Assembly (NCBI RefSeq): GCF_000472925.1
Contig: NZ_AXAS01000074.1
Coordinates: 179-32,514, forward strand
Direction: 5' to 3'
From: Bradyrhizobium sp. Ec3.3
GTDB taxonomy: Bacteria; Pseudomonadota; Alphaproteobacteria; Rhizobiales; Xanthobacteraceae
DNA: 32,336 nt
Notes under the pieces: generated by a model
Database searches by the model: none
The model's input: the letters and a program-made list of their open reading frames with translations, nothing else
What the model was told of the DNA's origin: nothing
Shown: piece after piece, positions 1 through 7,232 of the stretch
How positions within the stretch are numbered: the first letter of the stretch is position 1
Layout: each line of letters starts with the position of its first letter
Translations under genes and position numbers: made by a program

Positions 1-1
1 G

Positions 2-121
2 GAGGGGATTTCTGAATTCGCCAGGACCGCCGCTCAGCAGAACGAGAACGCATTCGTCCGCAGTCATCGCGATCCGTATCAGAAGATCATGGGATGGCTA
101 TTGCCGCGTGCTCATCTCTGA
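2..121 (+). CDS. C-terminal end of an unidentified protein (cut by window edge)
   Basis: An open frame runs from the first bases of the window to a TGA at 119-121, giving 39 residues that end in ...DPYQKIMGWLLPRAHL. The composition (mixed polar and charged residues, a W, no low-complexity runs) looks like a genuine protein tail rather than a shadow frame, but there is no start codon in view and the family is not recognised. It would be transcribed towards the convergent TPR gene. It could be a chance frame, since only 120 bases are visible. Confidence 0.4.
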   Translation, partial: EGISEFARTAAQQNENAFVRSHRDPYQKIMGWLLPRAHL

Positions 122-376
122 ACGACTGAGTCCTCTGCACATCCTTCGAAGGCGACACCGGGTTCTTCAGCTTGACCCGATGTGGCGAACGGCCCGCGCG
201 ACTTAGGGAGCAAACCACGCACCTTGTCGCAAACCACATTGAGCGGGATTTTGTGAATCCGATCAGGCGACGCCCGATTTCCGTTTAGGGTCCACGAGCA
301 GCAATGCTCCGACTGATCGCAAGATTTCCGCTTGACCATCAGACAGCTGACGTCTGCGCCTTCATGAATACACGCC

Positions 377-1324
377 CTACAGCGCACCCAGCCTCTGCAG
401 CGCCTCGCGTGCGGTCGGCAGGCCTGGTTTCAACTCCAGCGCCTTGCGGAAGTCGGCGATCGCGCCCTGCTTGTCGCCGAGCTGCATCCTGGCTTGGCCG
501 CGGTTGTTCCAGGAAAACGCATCCGAGGGATCATATTGTAGCGCCTTGTCGTAGTTGGCAAGGCCGCCTCTGATGTCACCCTGAAAGAGGCGGATCATGC
601 CGCGATTGCGCCAGCCGCGCGCGTCGGTCGGCGCCAGGCGGATCGCCTCGCCATAGTCAGCGGCGGCGCGATCGAGCTGCTCGCTATCGCGATAGACGTT
701 GCCGCGGTCGATGTAGGCCAGCAGATCGGGCGCAAGCTTGATGCGCGCCGTGTAGTCGGCCAGCGCATGCGCCATGTCGCGCTTGCGATAGTAGGCCAGG
801 CCGCGGTTGCCGTAAGCCATGGCATAGTTGGTATTGAGCTTGATGGCGGTGTCGTAGTCGTCGATCGCACCATCGAGGTCGCCCTTGTTGTAGCGGGACT
901 CGCCGCGATTGTTGTAGGCAATCGCCAACGTCGGATCGAGCTTGATCGCCTGGTCGTAGTCGGCGATAGCGCGATCGAAATCGTGCCTGAAGGCATAGAC
1001 GCGCCCGCGATTGTTGAAGGCGCAGGCGGAGGTCGGATCGATCTTGACGGCCTCGTCGAGATCGCTGAGCGCGGCATCGAGCTCGCGCTTATCGGTCAGG
1101 CCATGGCCGCGATTGCAATAGGCAGCGGCGAGCCTGCGGCCGGTCTCGCTCTTTCCGTCGATCACCGCCGAGCAGGACTTGACGCGATCGTCCAGCGCGC
1201 TCGTGGTCCCGATGCAGACGTCCCAGGCCTGCGACACCGCCTCACCGTCCGCAGCCGATGCCGGCGCAGTCCAGGCAAGCGTCAGCACAGCCAGCGAAGC
1301 CACACGACCGACCGAGACACGCAT
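377..1324 (-). CDS. Secreted tetratricopeptide-repeat (TPR) protein
   Basis: This 315-residue protein begins with a signal peptide (basic MRVSVGR, hydrophobic core, likely cleavage after PASA near residue 24), so it is probably periplasmic. The rest is almost entirely TPR: about seven tandem 34-residue units from roughly residue 68 to the C terminus, each with the pattern A-x-x-NRG ... G-x-x-x-A-x-x-D(Y/F) ... A-(I/L)-x-(L/Y)-x-P. TPR arrays act as protein-docking scaffolds; no catalytic domain is present, so the partner is unknown. The TPR units are so regular that the same stretch read in other frames also gives long repetitive open frames. A GGGGAG ribosome-binding site lies about 11 bases before the ATG. 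It is divergent from the GNAT gene that starts at 1429. The TPR family call is firm; the function is not. Confidence 0.9.
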   Translation of the reverse strand: MRVSVGRVASLAVLTLAWTAPASAADGEAVSQAWDVCIGTTSALDDRVKSCSAVIDGKSETGRRLAAAYCNRGHGLTDKRELDAALSDLDEAVKIDPTSACAFNNRGRVYAFRHDFDRAIADYDQAIKLDPTLAIAYNNRGESRYNKGDLDGAIDDYDTAIKLNTNYAMAYGNRGLAYYRKRDMAHALADYTARIKLAPDLLAYIDRGNVYRDSEQLDRAAADYGEAIRLAPTDARGWRNRGMIRLFQGDIRGGLANYDKALQYDPSDAFSWNNRGQARMQLGDKQGAIADFRKALELKPGLPTAREALQRLGAL

Positions 1325-1428
1325 GTGACGGATATCTCCCCTGCAACGGTGTCCGTTGGTCGCGCCTTGGCAGAGGCTGGTTCATAGGCCTAGATCAGGC
1401 CTTGCAAGGACGGGGGGAAGGGACTGGC

Positions 1429-1704
1429 ATGTCGGCATCGGTACGCGACAACAAGGACAAAAGCCGCTTCGAGCTCGATGTCGGCCAGGAGGTCGCCTTC
1501 GCCAATTACCGGCTGACGACCTCGGCGGTGATCATCACCCACACCGAGACGCCGCGCGCGCTGCGCGGCCGCGGCATCGCATCCGAACTGGTGAAGGGCG
1601 CACTGGAATTGATCCGGCGAGATGGTAGGAAGGTCGTCGCCCGCTGCGGCTTTGTCGTCGACTATCTCGACAAGCACCCGGAATATGCGGATCTCGTTGC
1701 GTAA
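1429..1704 (+). CDS. Small GNAT-family N-acetyltransferase (YjdJ/NATD1 type)
   Basis: This 91-residue protein is the single-domain short form of GNAT acetyltransferase. It has the acetyl-CoA-binding loop in TPRALRGRGIASELVKGAL (about residues 43-61; the R-G-R-G-I-A pattern matches the Q/R-x-x-G-x-G/A pyrophosphate loop), and then the C-terminal half FVVDYLDKHPEYADLV that is typical of the YjdJ/NATD1 group (PF14542-like). The ATG at 1429 is chosen because it puts the beta strand RFELDVGQEVAFANY near the N terminus as in relatives; a longer frame upstream has poor composition. A purine-rich GGGGGAAGGGACTGGC precedes the ATG. The substrate is unknown in this family. A strong terminator hairpin follows the stop codon. 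Confidence 0.88.
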   Translation: MSASVRDNKDKSRFELDVGQEVAFANYRLTTSAVIITHTETPRALRGRGIASELVKGALELIRRDGRKVVARCGFVVDYLDKHPEYADLVA

Positions 1705-1730
1705 GGCCGGACACTAAGAGGCCAGACACC

Positions 1731-1760
1731 AAAAAGGCCCGCGATCTCGCGGGCCTTTTT
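1731..1760. terminator. Bidirectional intrinsic terminator between convergent genes
   Basis: A nearly perfect inverted repeat, AAAAAGGCCCGCGA / TCGCGGGCCTTTTT, forms a 12-14 bp G+C-rich stem with a very short loop. It has a T run on the right for rightward transcripts (GNAT gene) and an A run on the left that serves as a U tract for leftward transcripts (DUF3597 gene). It lies between the two stop codons. Confidence 0.9.
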
Positions 1761-1781
1761 CAACGTCGACGGCGCTTGCCG

Positions 1782-2222
1782 TCAGTGCTTGATCTCCGGC
1801 GGCAGCTTGCCGCCATTGGCGGCGAGCTTGGACATCACCTGCTTGTGCAGCCAGACGTTCATGGTGGCGGAATCGTTGGTATCGCCGGTGTAGCCGAGCT
1901 CCTTGGCGAGCTCCTTGCGCGCAGCAAGGCTGGAGTCGATGTCGAGCGCCTTCATGAGGTCGACGATCGAGGTGCGCCATTCCAGCTTCTCGCCCTTGTG
2001 CGCGGCGACCGCCTTGTCGACGATCGCGGCCACGTCCACGGTCTGCGCGGGTGCTGCGGATGGCGCAGCGGAAGGTGCGGCCGACGGCGCCGAGGCTGAA
2101 GGAGCGGAGGCCGAAGGCGCGGAGCCTGCCGGCGCTCCGCCGGAGGTCGCTCCGCCGGCCGGCGCAGCCGCGGCAGGATGGCTGCCGAAGATCGCGCTGG
2201 CGATTTTACTGAAGATGCTCAT
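1782..2222 (-). CDS. DUF3597 domain protein
   Basis: This 146-residue protein starts with MSIFSKIASAIFG, the signature N terminus of the DUF3597 family, so the ATG at 2222 is preferred over an upstream start that would add 31 residues; a GGGGAG ribosome-binding site sits just ahead of it. Residues about 15-60 are a low-complexity Ala/Pro/Ser/Gly linker containing tandem short repeats (APSAS/APSAA). The C-terminal 80 residues form the conserved domain (VDVAAIVDKAVAAHKGEKLEWRTS..., then DLMKALDIDSSLAARKELAKELGY and a C-terminal MNVWLHKQVMSKLAANGGKLP). This domain may be a small helical fold resembling a LysM-associated or peptidoglycan-linked module, but no biochemical role is known to me. It is convergent with the GNAT gene and shares its terminator. 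Confidence 0.88.
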   Translation of the reverse strand: MSIFSKIASAIFGSHPAAAAPAGGATSGGAPAGSAPSASAPSASAPSAAPSAAPSAAPAQTVDVAAIVDKAVAAHKGEKLEWRTSIVDLMKALDIDSSLAARKELAKELGYTGDTNDSATMNVWLHKQVMSKLAANGGKLPPEIKH

Positions 2223-2560
2223 GTCTGCTCCCCGAAAAGGATCGGTTGGAAGGGCCTGAGGTACCAACACTATAGACCAAGTTTCTGTGTCGCGTCCGCT
2301 GCTCGAGCGAAGCATGTCACAGCATCAGCTTATCTGCGGCGAAATGACGACCGAATGACATATTCGTGGTTGCACTGCGACATCGAATTTCACCCAGGCG
2401 TGAGGGACAGCTCCTGCGAATGGGAGTACGCTTTCATTTCAGTTCGCGATCCCCGCCGGTCTTCGCGTCTGGTCTGGAATCGCGATTGTCTGGGAAATAG
2501 CGGCCGCTTGCGCCGTTTGCCGGCGCAGCATTCGGCTGCGCGGCAAGGGAGCAAGCGATC
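2223..2560. other. Intergenic region between divergent DUF3597 and DUF2189 genes
   Basis: This stretch of 338 bases has no convincing gene. It must hold the promoters for the two divergent neighbours, but no clear -35/-10 pair, operator or repeat was found by eye. The open frames that cross it have atypical composition and are taken as chance. Confidence 0.6.
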
Positions 2561-3463
2561 ATGGCCACACTCTACCACGGCAATGTCCCCAGTATGGCCC
2601 AGCCTGCTGATGCGGCTGGACCGGTCATCCGAACCATCCAACTGTCCGATCTGCATGACGCGCTCAAGCGCGGCTGGGAGGATTTCAAGGAGGTGCCGAG
2701 CCACGCCGTCGTGCTCTGCATCATTTATCCGGTGCTCGGCCTCGTGCTCGCACGCGTTGCAATGGGCTATTCGGTGATACCGCTGTTGTTTCCGCTGGCC
2801 GCGGGCTTCGCGCTGATCGGCCCGTTCGCGGCGCTCGGCCTCTATGAACTCAGCAGCCGGCGCGAACGCGGCGAGGACGCCAGCGCCTGGGACGCCATGG
2901 ACGTGTTACGCTCGCCCTCCTTCGGGGCTATGCTCGGGCTCGGCACGCTCCTGCTCGCGCTGTTCGTGACCTGGGTTGCGACCGCGCAGGCGATCTACGT
3001 GGCGGCATTCGGCTATGAGGGCGTCACCGGTATTTCCGATTTCCTCACGCGCGTGCTGACGACGCCGCAGGGCTGGTGGCTGATCGTAGTCGGCTGCGGC
3101 GTCGGCTTCCTGTTCGCGCTCGCCGCGCTCTGCATCAGCGTCATCTCGTTCCCGTTGATGCTCGACCGGCACGCCACCGCGGGCGAAGCCATGGTGACCT
3201 CGCTGCGCGCCGTGGCGAAGAACCCGGCGCCGATGGCGGCCTGGGGCGTGATCGTCGCAGCGCTGCTGGCGCTCGGAACCATCCCGGCGTTCCTCGGCCT
3301 CGCGGTCGTCATCCCCCTGCTCGGCCACGCCACCTGGCATCTCTATCGCAAGGTGATCGTGTCCGATCCCAATGCACGGCATGACGCGCCGCCGCCGCGC
3401 CCGCGCAAGCCGGCTGCTGATTTTCCCGCCAACCTGTTCCCCTGGCGGAATCGATCGGAGTGA
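2561..3463 (+). CDS. DUF2189 integral membrane protein
   Basis: This 300-residue protein matches the DUF2189 layout. A short cytoplasmic N terminus carries the family hallmark IRTIQLSDLHDALKRGWEDF (residues about 23-42), followed by roughly six hydrophobic segments (about 47-65, 70-95, 124-148, 170-200, 222-245 and 247-262) and a Pro/Arg-rich C-terminal tail. The conserved G(W)-DF plus FP...GFALIGPFAA-GLYE(L)S-RRE run around residues 75-105 is characteristic. A GGGAG ribosome-binding site precedes the ATG. The family is often found near cytochrome oxidase genes in alphaproteobacteria, but nothing here supports a specific role. It is a single-gene unit. Confidence 0.85.
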   Translation: MATLYHGNVPSMAQPADAAGPVIRTIQLSDLHDALKRGWEDFKEVPSHAVVLCIIYPVLGLVLARVAMGYSVIPLLFPLAAGFALIGPFAALGLYELSSRRERGEDASAWDAMDVLRSPSFGAMLGLGTLLLALFVTWVATAQAIYVAAFGYEGVTGISDFLTRVLTTPQGWWLIVVGCGVGFLFALAALCISVISFPLMLDRHATAGEAMVTSLRAVAKNPAPMAAWGVIVAALLALGTIPAFLGLAVVIPLLGHATWHLYRKVIVSDPNARHDAPPPRPRKPAADFPANLFPWRNRSE

Positions 3464-3644
3464 AACGGAAATCACGTTGCTGCGAGTCCGCCGGTTGATC
3501 GCTTGCGGACTCGCCCGATTTCATTCCTTTAACCCTGCTCGTGCCTGAGTAGACGCCACCGGCCCATGGGCCTTGTTTTAGCCGCGGTTGGAACCGACAT
3601 TCCGCACCGCCGGTCATGCCACATCATTGGATCGATCCGTTCGA

Positions 3645-4469
3645 ATGACCCCGACGATTTCTCGTCTCGCCCTCGCAGCCTTCGCCCTCACCGCCTCGAT
3701 TGCCTCAGCCGGGCCCGCGCTCGCCGCATCTGCCTGCGGTTCGGGCAATTTCGATGCCTGGGTTGCCGACTTCAAGACCGAAGCTGCCGCCAAGGGCATC
3801 TCGCAGCAGGCGATCACGGCCGGCCTTGCCGGCGTCACGCTCGATCAAACCGTACTGTCGCGCGACCGTTCGCAAAAAGTCTTCAGCCAGAGTTTTGAGG
3901 AGTTCTCAGGCCGCATGGTGCCGCCGCGCATGCAGCGTGGCTCCAACATGATGAAGCAGTACGGCTCGGTGCTGTCGCGGATCGAGCAGAGCTATGGCGT
4001 GCCCGGCGAGGTGCTGGTCGCCATCTGGGGACTGGAGACCGATTTCGGCGTAAACACCGGCAAGTTTCCGACGCTGCGCTCGCTCGCGACGCTTGCCTAT
4101 GACTGCCGGCGCGCCGAGCAGTTTCGCGGCGAGCTGATGGATGCGCTGCGCATCGTTCAGCGTGGTGATCTTGCGCCGAACGAGATGAAGGGCGCCTGGG
4201 CCGGCGAGCTCGGCCAGACCCAGTTCATGCCGTCATCCTGGATGAAATATGCCGTCGACTTCGACGGCAATGGCCGGCGCGACCTCCTGCACAGCGCGCC
4301 CGACGTGCTCGCCTCGACCGCCAATTATCTTGCGAACTACGGCTGGCAGCGCGGCAAGGATTTTGAGCCCGGCGGCCCCAACTTCGCGGTGCTCCAGCAA
4401 TGGAACAAGAGCGAGGTCTACGCCAAGACGGTCGCCTCTTTCGCGACCCAGCTCGCGCGCGCTCCCTAG
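3645..4469 (+). CDS. Lytic murein transglycosylase (MltB family, SLT_2)
   Basis: This 274-residue enzyme probably cleaves the beta-1,4 MurNAc-GlcNAc bond of peptidoglycan non-hydrolytically, giving 1,6-anhydro-MurNAc ends. It has a signal peptide (MTPTISRLALAAFAL..., likely cleavage after ALA near residue 27) and no lipobox, so it is predicted to be a soluble periplasmic protein. The catalytic Glu is in WGLETDFGVNTGKF (E131), and the second signature GELGQTQFMPSSW...A-DFDGNG-RDL follows. The ATG at 3645 is chosen because it starts a proper signal peptide; a TTG 19 codons upstream would spoil it. The protein ends soon after the catalytic domain and lacks the C-terminal peptidoglycan-binding domain found in longer homologues. 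Confidence 0.92.
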   Translation: MTPTISRLALAAFALTASIASAGPALAASACGSGNFDAWVADFKTEAAAKGISQQAITAGLAGVTLDQTVLSRDRSQKVFSQSFEEFSGRMVPPRMQRGSNMMKQYGSVLSRIEQSYGVPGEVLVAIWGLETDFGVNTGKFPTLRSLATLAYDCRRAEQFRGELMDALRIVQRGDLAPNEMKGAWAGELGQTQFMPSSWMKYAVDFDGNGRRDLLHSAPDVLASTANYLANYGWQRGKDFEPGGPNFAVLQQWNKSEVYAKTVASFATQLARAP

Positions 4470-4487
4470 GAAGTTTCAAAAGAATAG

Positions 4488-4512
4488 GGGCCGATCGCGA
4501 CGCGACCGGCCC
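4488..4512. terminator. Hairpin between convergent genes
   Basis: GGGCCGATCGCG pairs with CGCGACCGGCCC across one base, a 12-bp stem with a single A-C mismatch. It lies between the stop codons of the transglycosylase and the small secreted protein. Flanking T and A runs are short and interrupted, so this is a moderate terminator candidate. Confidence 0.6.
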
Positions 4513-4529
4513 TCCTTGGTTTCCTGGCG

Positions 4530-4790
4530 TTACTTGCCCGCGGTGGCGTGCATCGCCTTGTTGAGGTGCGCGCCGCACACACCCATCTTGCCGTTCAACA
4601 GCGCGTCCTGAGCCGCAGCGATCTCCTTCTGCGCGGTGAACTTGCTGTCACCGTCGGACATGTTCTCGATCGCGGTCTCGGTCTGCTCGAGATTGGTCGC
4701 GCTGCATCCGCCCATCTTCTTCGCGGCCTGCGCGGGAGCGACGGCGAATGCGACGGCGGCAATTGCGATGACCCCTAGTAACGTCTTCAT
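4530..4790 (-). CDS. Small secreted two-cysteine protein, unknown function
   Basis: This 86-residue protein has a clear signal peptide (MKTLLGVIAIAAVAFAVAPAQA, cleavage near residue 22), so the mature part of about 64 residues should be periplasmic. The mature protein carries two cysteines (C29 and C72) near its ends, which could form a disulfide, and a helical middle (NLEQTETAIENMSDGDSKFTA). It ends in a His-containing segment (GAHLNKAMHATAGK). A very good ribosome-binding site (AAGGAAGG) sits 5-6 bases before the ATG, which supports translation. The family is not recognised; it reads like a conserved lineage-specific hypothetical. It faces the transglycosylase gene across a hairpin. Confidence 0.75.
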   Translation of the reverse strand: MKTLLGVIAIAAVAFAVAPAQAAKKMGGCSATNLEQTETAIENMSDGDSKFTAQKEIAAAQDALLNGKMGVCGAHLNKAMHATAGK

Positions 4791-4949
4791 TGTTACCTTC
4801 CTTCTCTTATTGTGCGCAGCCCGACGTCATTGCCGGAATCTGCGGGCGAGATTGTTCGTCGACCGCCGCAAGTTTCGAGAATGAATTCCCCGCGAGAACC
4901 GCGTGAAGTTGCGCGGCGTGCAGAGCCTCATGCGAAAATTCTGATTTTC

Positions 4950-4965
4950 ATTACAGTTTTGTAAT
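4950..4965. promoter_or_regulatory. Candidate operator: ATTACA-N4-TGTAAT palindrome
   Basis: This is a perfect 6-4-6 inverted repeat, ATTACA GTTT TGTAAT, in an A+T-rich patch 160 bases upstream of the small secreted protein's start. The symmetry suits a dimeric helix-turn-helix regulator, but the regulator is unknown. A 12-base palindrome can occur by chance. Confidence 0.3.
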
Positions 4966-5438
4966 TTGGCTCTTGCACGCTCCGCGTGTGTGCATCGCAG
5001 CGAAGACAATGGGAGACGCGGTCGGGGTCGCGCAGACCGAGATTGGGCCTCTGACCAGGGCAAGCAGGAATCGATGCCAACTCCGAATCGAAGCGATTGG
5101 GCACTCCCGACTCACAACCATCCGACACCAGGTCTTCCCGGCCAACGGCTTCAGAACAAAACAGTGAACAAGAAATCAGTTCTATGAATCATAATGCATG
5201 CGAATCGCGCATACGAGATGGCGGTGCGAATTCCGCCTGGCGGCTTGCGGCGGGCTTGGCGCGACATATTTTTGTAACGGATGGAACCAACAGAAAATGC
5301 TATAAATCCGTGATTTCACGGGATGTTATTACGCTCGCAGGTCCGCCGGGACTAGCTCTTGGGCGGGACTGCCAACCCGTTAATCGATCCTTACTATTGC
5401 TATGCGCTCTTCGCTTAGCTGCATCGCAACATCGGAAC

Positions 5439-5467
5439 TTCCGCAGTGCAACAGTCCCATCTATATT
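5439..5467 (+). promoter_or_regulatory. Possible promoter of the DUF1127 gene
   Basis: A good -10-like TATATT at 5462-5467 lies 17 bases after a poor -35-like TTCCGC at 5439-5444, about 55 bases upstream of the DUF1127 start codon. The -35 match is weak, so the call is tentative. Confidence 0.25.
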
Positions 5468-5521
5468 CATTTCAACGATGACGCCCAGGTCAAGGGCTGA
5501 ATCGAACTACAGGAGACTACC

Positions 5522-5674
5522 ATGCTGCTCTCGCTCATCCGTATGATCCACGCGTTCCGGGACTATCAGCGCAATGTTGCTGAACTCTCGCAGCTCAGCG
5601 ATCGCGAGCTGGCCGACATCGGCCTCGACCGTTCGGACATTCCGCGCGTTGCCGCCGGCGCCTACAAGGGCTGA
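5522..5674 (+). CDS. DUF1127 (YjiS-like) mini-protein
   Basis: This short gene encodes 50 residues: MLLSLIRMIHAF..., then LSQLSDRELADIGLDRSDIPRVA. The block (L)S-D-(R/H)-x-L-x-D-I-G-L-x-R-S-(D/E)-I is the DUF1127 signature, an arginine-rich small domain common in alpha- and gammaproteobacteria. An AGGAG ribosome-binding site lies 6-7 bases before the ATG, and a terminator hairpin follows at 5706, so it is a complete one-gene unit. Small DUF1127 proteins of about 50 residues have been reported to act in post-transcriptional RNA control and phosphate/carbon metabolism in Agrobacterium and Rhodobacter. Whether that applies here is inference. Confidence 0.88.
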   Translation: MLLSLIRMIHAFRDYQRNVAELSQLSDRELADIGLDRSDIPRVAAGAYKG

Positions 5675-5705
5675 TTGGCCCTTCACGGACCGGACGAACC
5701 GATAG

Positions 5706-5733
5706 CGCCCGCCTCGTGCGGGCGTTGTCGTTT
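5706..5733 (+). terminator. Intrinsic terminator after the DUF1127 gene
   Basis: CGCCCGC pairs with GCGGGCG around the five-base loop CTCGT, followed by the T-rich TTGTCGTTT. It ends the DUF1127 unit 32 bases after the stop codon and insulates trmFO. Confidence 0.8.
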
Positions 5734-5797
5734 CTGGGGTGAGAAACGCCATCACGGCGATTCCACTCGGCGCTGAAAAGCGCTACCTGTCGCGCCC

Positions 5798-7225
5798 ATG
5801 ACAGGACCCAATTCCAAGACCGTACACATCATCGGCGCGGGCCTTGCCGGCTCCGAAGCCGCCTGGCAGGTCGCCAGATCAGGCGTATCCGTGGTGCTGC
5901 ACGAGATGCGGCCGAGGCGCATGACCGAGGCCCACCGCACCGATGGGCTCGCCGAGCTCGTCTGCTCGAACTCGTTCCGCTCCGACGATGCCGCCAACAA
6001 CGCCGTCGGCCTCCTGCACGCCGAAATGCGCCGCCTCGGCTCGCTGATCATGCGCGCGGCGGATGCCAACCAGGTGCCCGCGGGCGGCGCACTGGCCGTC
6101 GACCGCGAGGGCTTTTCCGCCGCCGTCACCAAGGCGCTGAACGAACATCCCCTGATCGAGATCGCCCGCGACGAGGTCGCCGGCCTGCCGCCGGCCGACT
6201 GGGACAACGTGATCGTCGCGACCGGCCCCCTCACCTCTGCGCCGCTGGCGGACGCGATCCGCGAGCTGACGGATGAAAACGCGCTTGCCTTCTTCGATGC
6301 GATCGCGCCGATCGTGCATCGCGACTCTATCGACATGTCGGTCGCCTGGTTCCAGTCGCGCTATGACAAGGTCGGCCCCGGCGGCAATGGCGCCGACTAC
6401 ATCAACTGCCCGATGACGAAGCAGCAGTATGACGGCTTCGTCGCCGCGCTGATTGCAGGCGAGAAGACCGAGTTCAAGGAGTGGGAGACCAACACGCCCT
6501 ATTTCGATGGCTGCCTGCCGATCGAGGTGATGGCCGAGCGCGGGCCCGAGACCTTGCGTCATGGCCCGATGAAGCCGGTCGGGCTGACCAATCCGAACGA
6601 TCCGACGACCAAGCCTTACGCGATCGTGCAGCTCCGCCAGGACAACAAGCTCGGCACGCTCTACAACATCGTCGGCTTCCAGACGAAATTGAAGTACGGC
6701 GAGCAGCAGCGCATCTTCCGTAGCATTCCGGGCCTTGAGAACGCGGAATTCGCGCGCCTTGGCGGCCTGCATCGCAACACCTTCCTCAATTCGCCAAAGC
6801 TGCTCGACGGCCAGCTCCGTCTGCGCGCGCAGCCGCGGCTGCGCTTTGCCGGCCAGATGACGGGCTGCGAGGGCTATGTTGAATCTGCCAGCGTCGGCCT
6901 GATCGCCGGCCTCTATGCGGCAGCGGATGCGCGTGGCGAGCAGCTCGCAAGCCCGCCGGCGACGACCGCGCTGGGATCGCTGCTCGGGCACATCATCGGC
7001 GGCCATATCGAGACCATCGAGCCGGGCACGCGCTCGTTCCAGCCGATGAACATCAATTTCGGCCTGTTTCCGCCGCTCGCGACCGTGCCGACCAAAAAGC
7101 CCGATGGCACGCGGCTGCGCGGCAACGAGAAGACGGTCGCCAAGAAACAGGCGCTGAGCGCCCGCGCGCTCGCCGATCTCGATCGCTGGATCGCCGATCA
7201 CCAAAACATCGCCGCAGCGGCGTGA
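5798..7225 (+). CDS. trmFO: Methylenetetrahydrofolate-tRNA-(uracil-5-)-methyltransferase TrmFO
   Basis: This 475-residue flavoenzyme makes 5-methyluridine at position 54 (T loop) of tRNA, taking the methyl group from methylene-THF with FADH2 as reductant. The FAD-binding Rossmann motif is at the N terminus (VHIIGAGLAGSEAAW, residues 9-23, GxGxxG). The conserved LAELVCSNSFRSDD block (about 51-64) contains the Cys that corresponds to the flavin/uracil-active cysteine of the family. The GidA-like C-terminal part has GLYNIVGFQTKL, FLNSPKLL and the second FAD contact region GQMTGCEGYVESASVG. The length fits the family (about 435-480). It stands alone after a terminator, and the kinase-like gene follows after 7 bases, so the two may be cotranscribed. 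The C-terminal 50 residues carry the usual INFGLFPPL segment. Confidence 0.95.
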   Translation: MTGPNSKTVHIIGAGLAGSEAAWQVARSGVSVVLHEMRPRRMTEAHRTDGLAELVCSNSFRSDDAANNAVGLLHAEMRRLGSLIMRAADANQVPAGGALAVDREGFSAAVTKALNEHPLIEIARDEVAGLPPADWDNVIVATGPLTSAPLADAIRELTDENALAFFDAIAPIVHRDSIDMSVAWFQSRYDKVGPGGNGADYINCPMTKQQYDGFVAALIAGEKTEFKEWETNTPYFDGCLPIEVMAERGPETLRHGPMKPVGLTNPNDPTTKPYAIVQLRQDNKLGTLYNIVGFQTKLKYGEQQRIFRSIPGLENAEFARLGGLHRNTFLNSPKLLDGQLRLRAQPRLRFAGQMTGCEGYVESASVGLIAGLYAAADARGEQLASPPATTALGSLLGHIIGGHIETIEPGTRSFQPMNINFGLFPPLATVPTKKPDGTRLRGNEKTVAKKQALSARALADLDRWIADHQNIAAAA

Positions 7226-7232
7226 GCCTGTC

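Larger units (their letters stand above)
4791..5521. other. Long low-G+C intergenic region
   Basis: These 731 bases carry no convincing gene. The open frames crossing it have unnatural composition. It is visibly richer in A+T than its surroundings, especially 4940-4970, 5155-5215 and 5265-5330. It should contain the promoter of the leftward small secreted protein and of the rightward DUF1127 gene; a short palindrome and a possible -10 element are listed separately. An unannotated small RNA or a decayed gene could lie here, but nothing shows it. Confidence 0.6.

Noticed and set aside
112..387. Leftward 91-residue open frame at the left edge
   Set aside because: It overlaps the end of the TPR gene, has many cysteines and odd composition, and no recognised domain or clear ribosome-binding site. 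It could be real but cannot be supported.
595..1077. Long Ser/Thr/Pro-rich frames antisense or out of frame within the TPR gene
   Set aside because: These are shadows of the regular 34-residue TPR repeat in another frame, with composition unlike real proteins.
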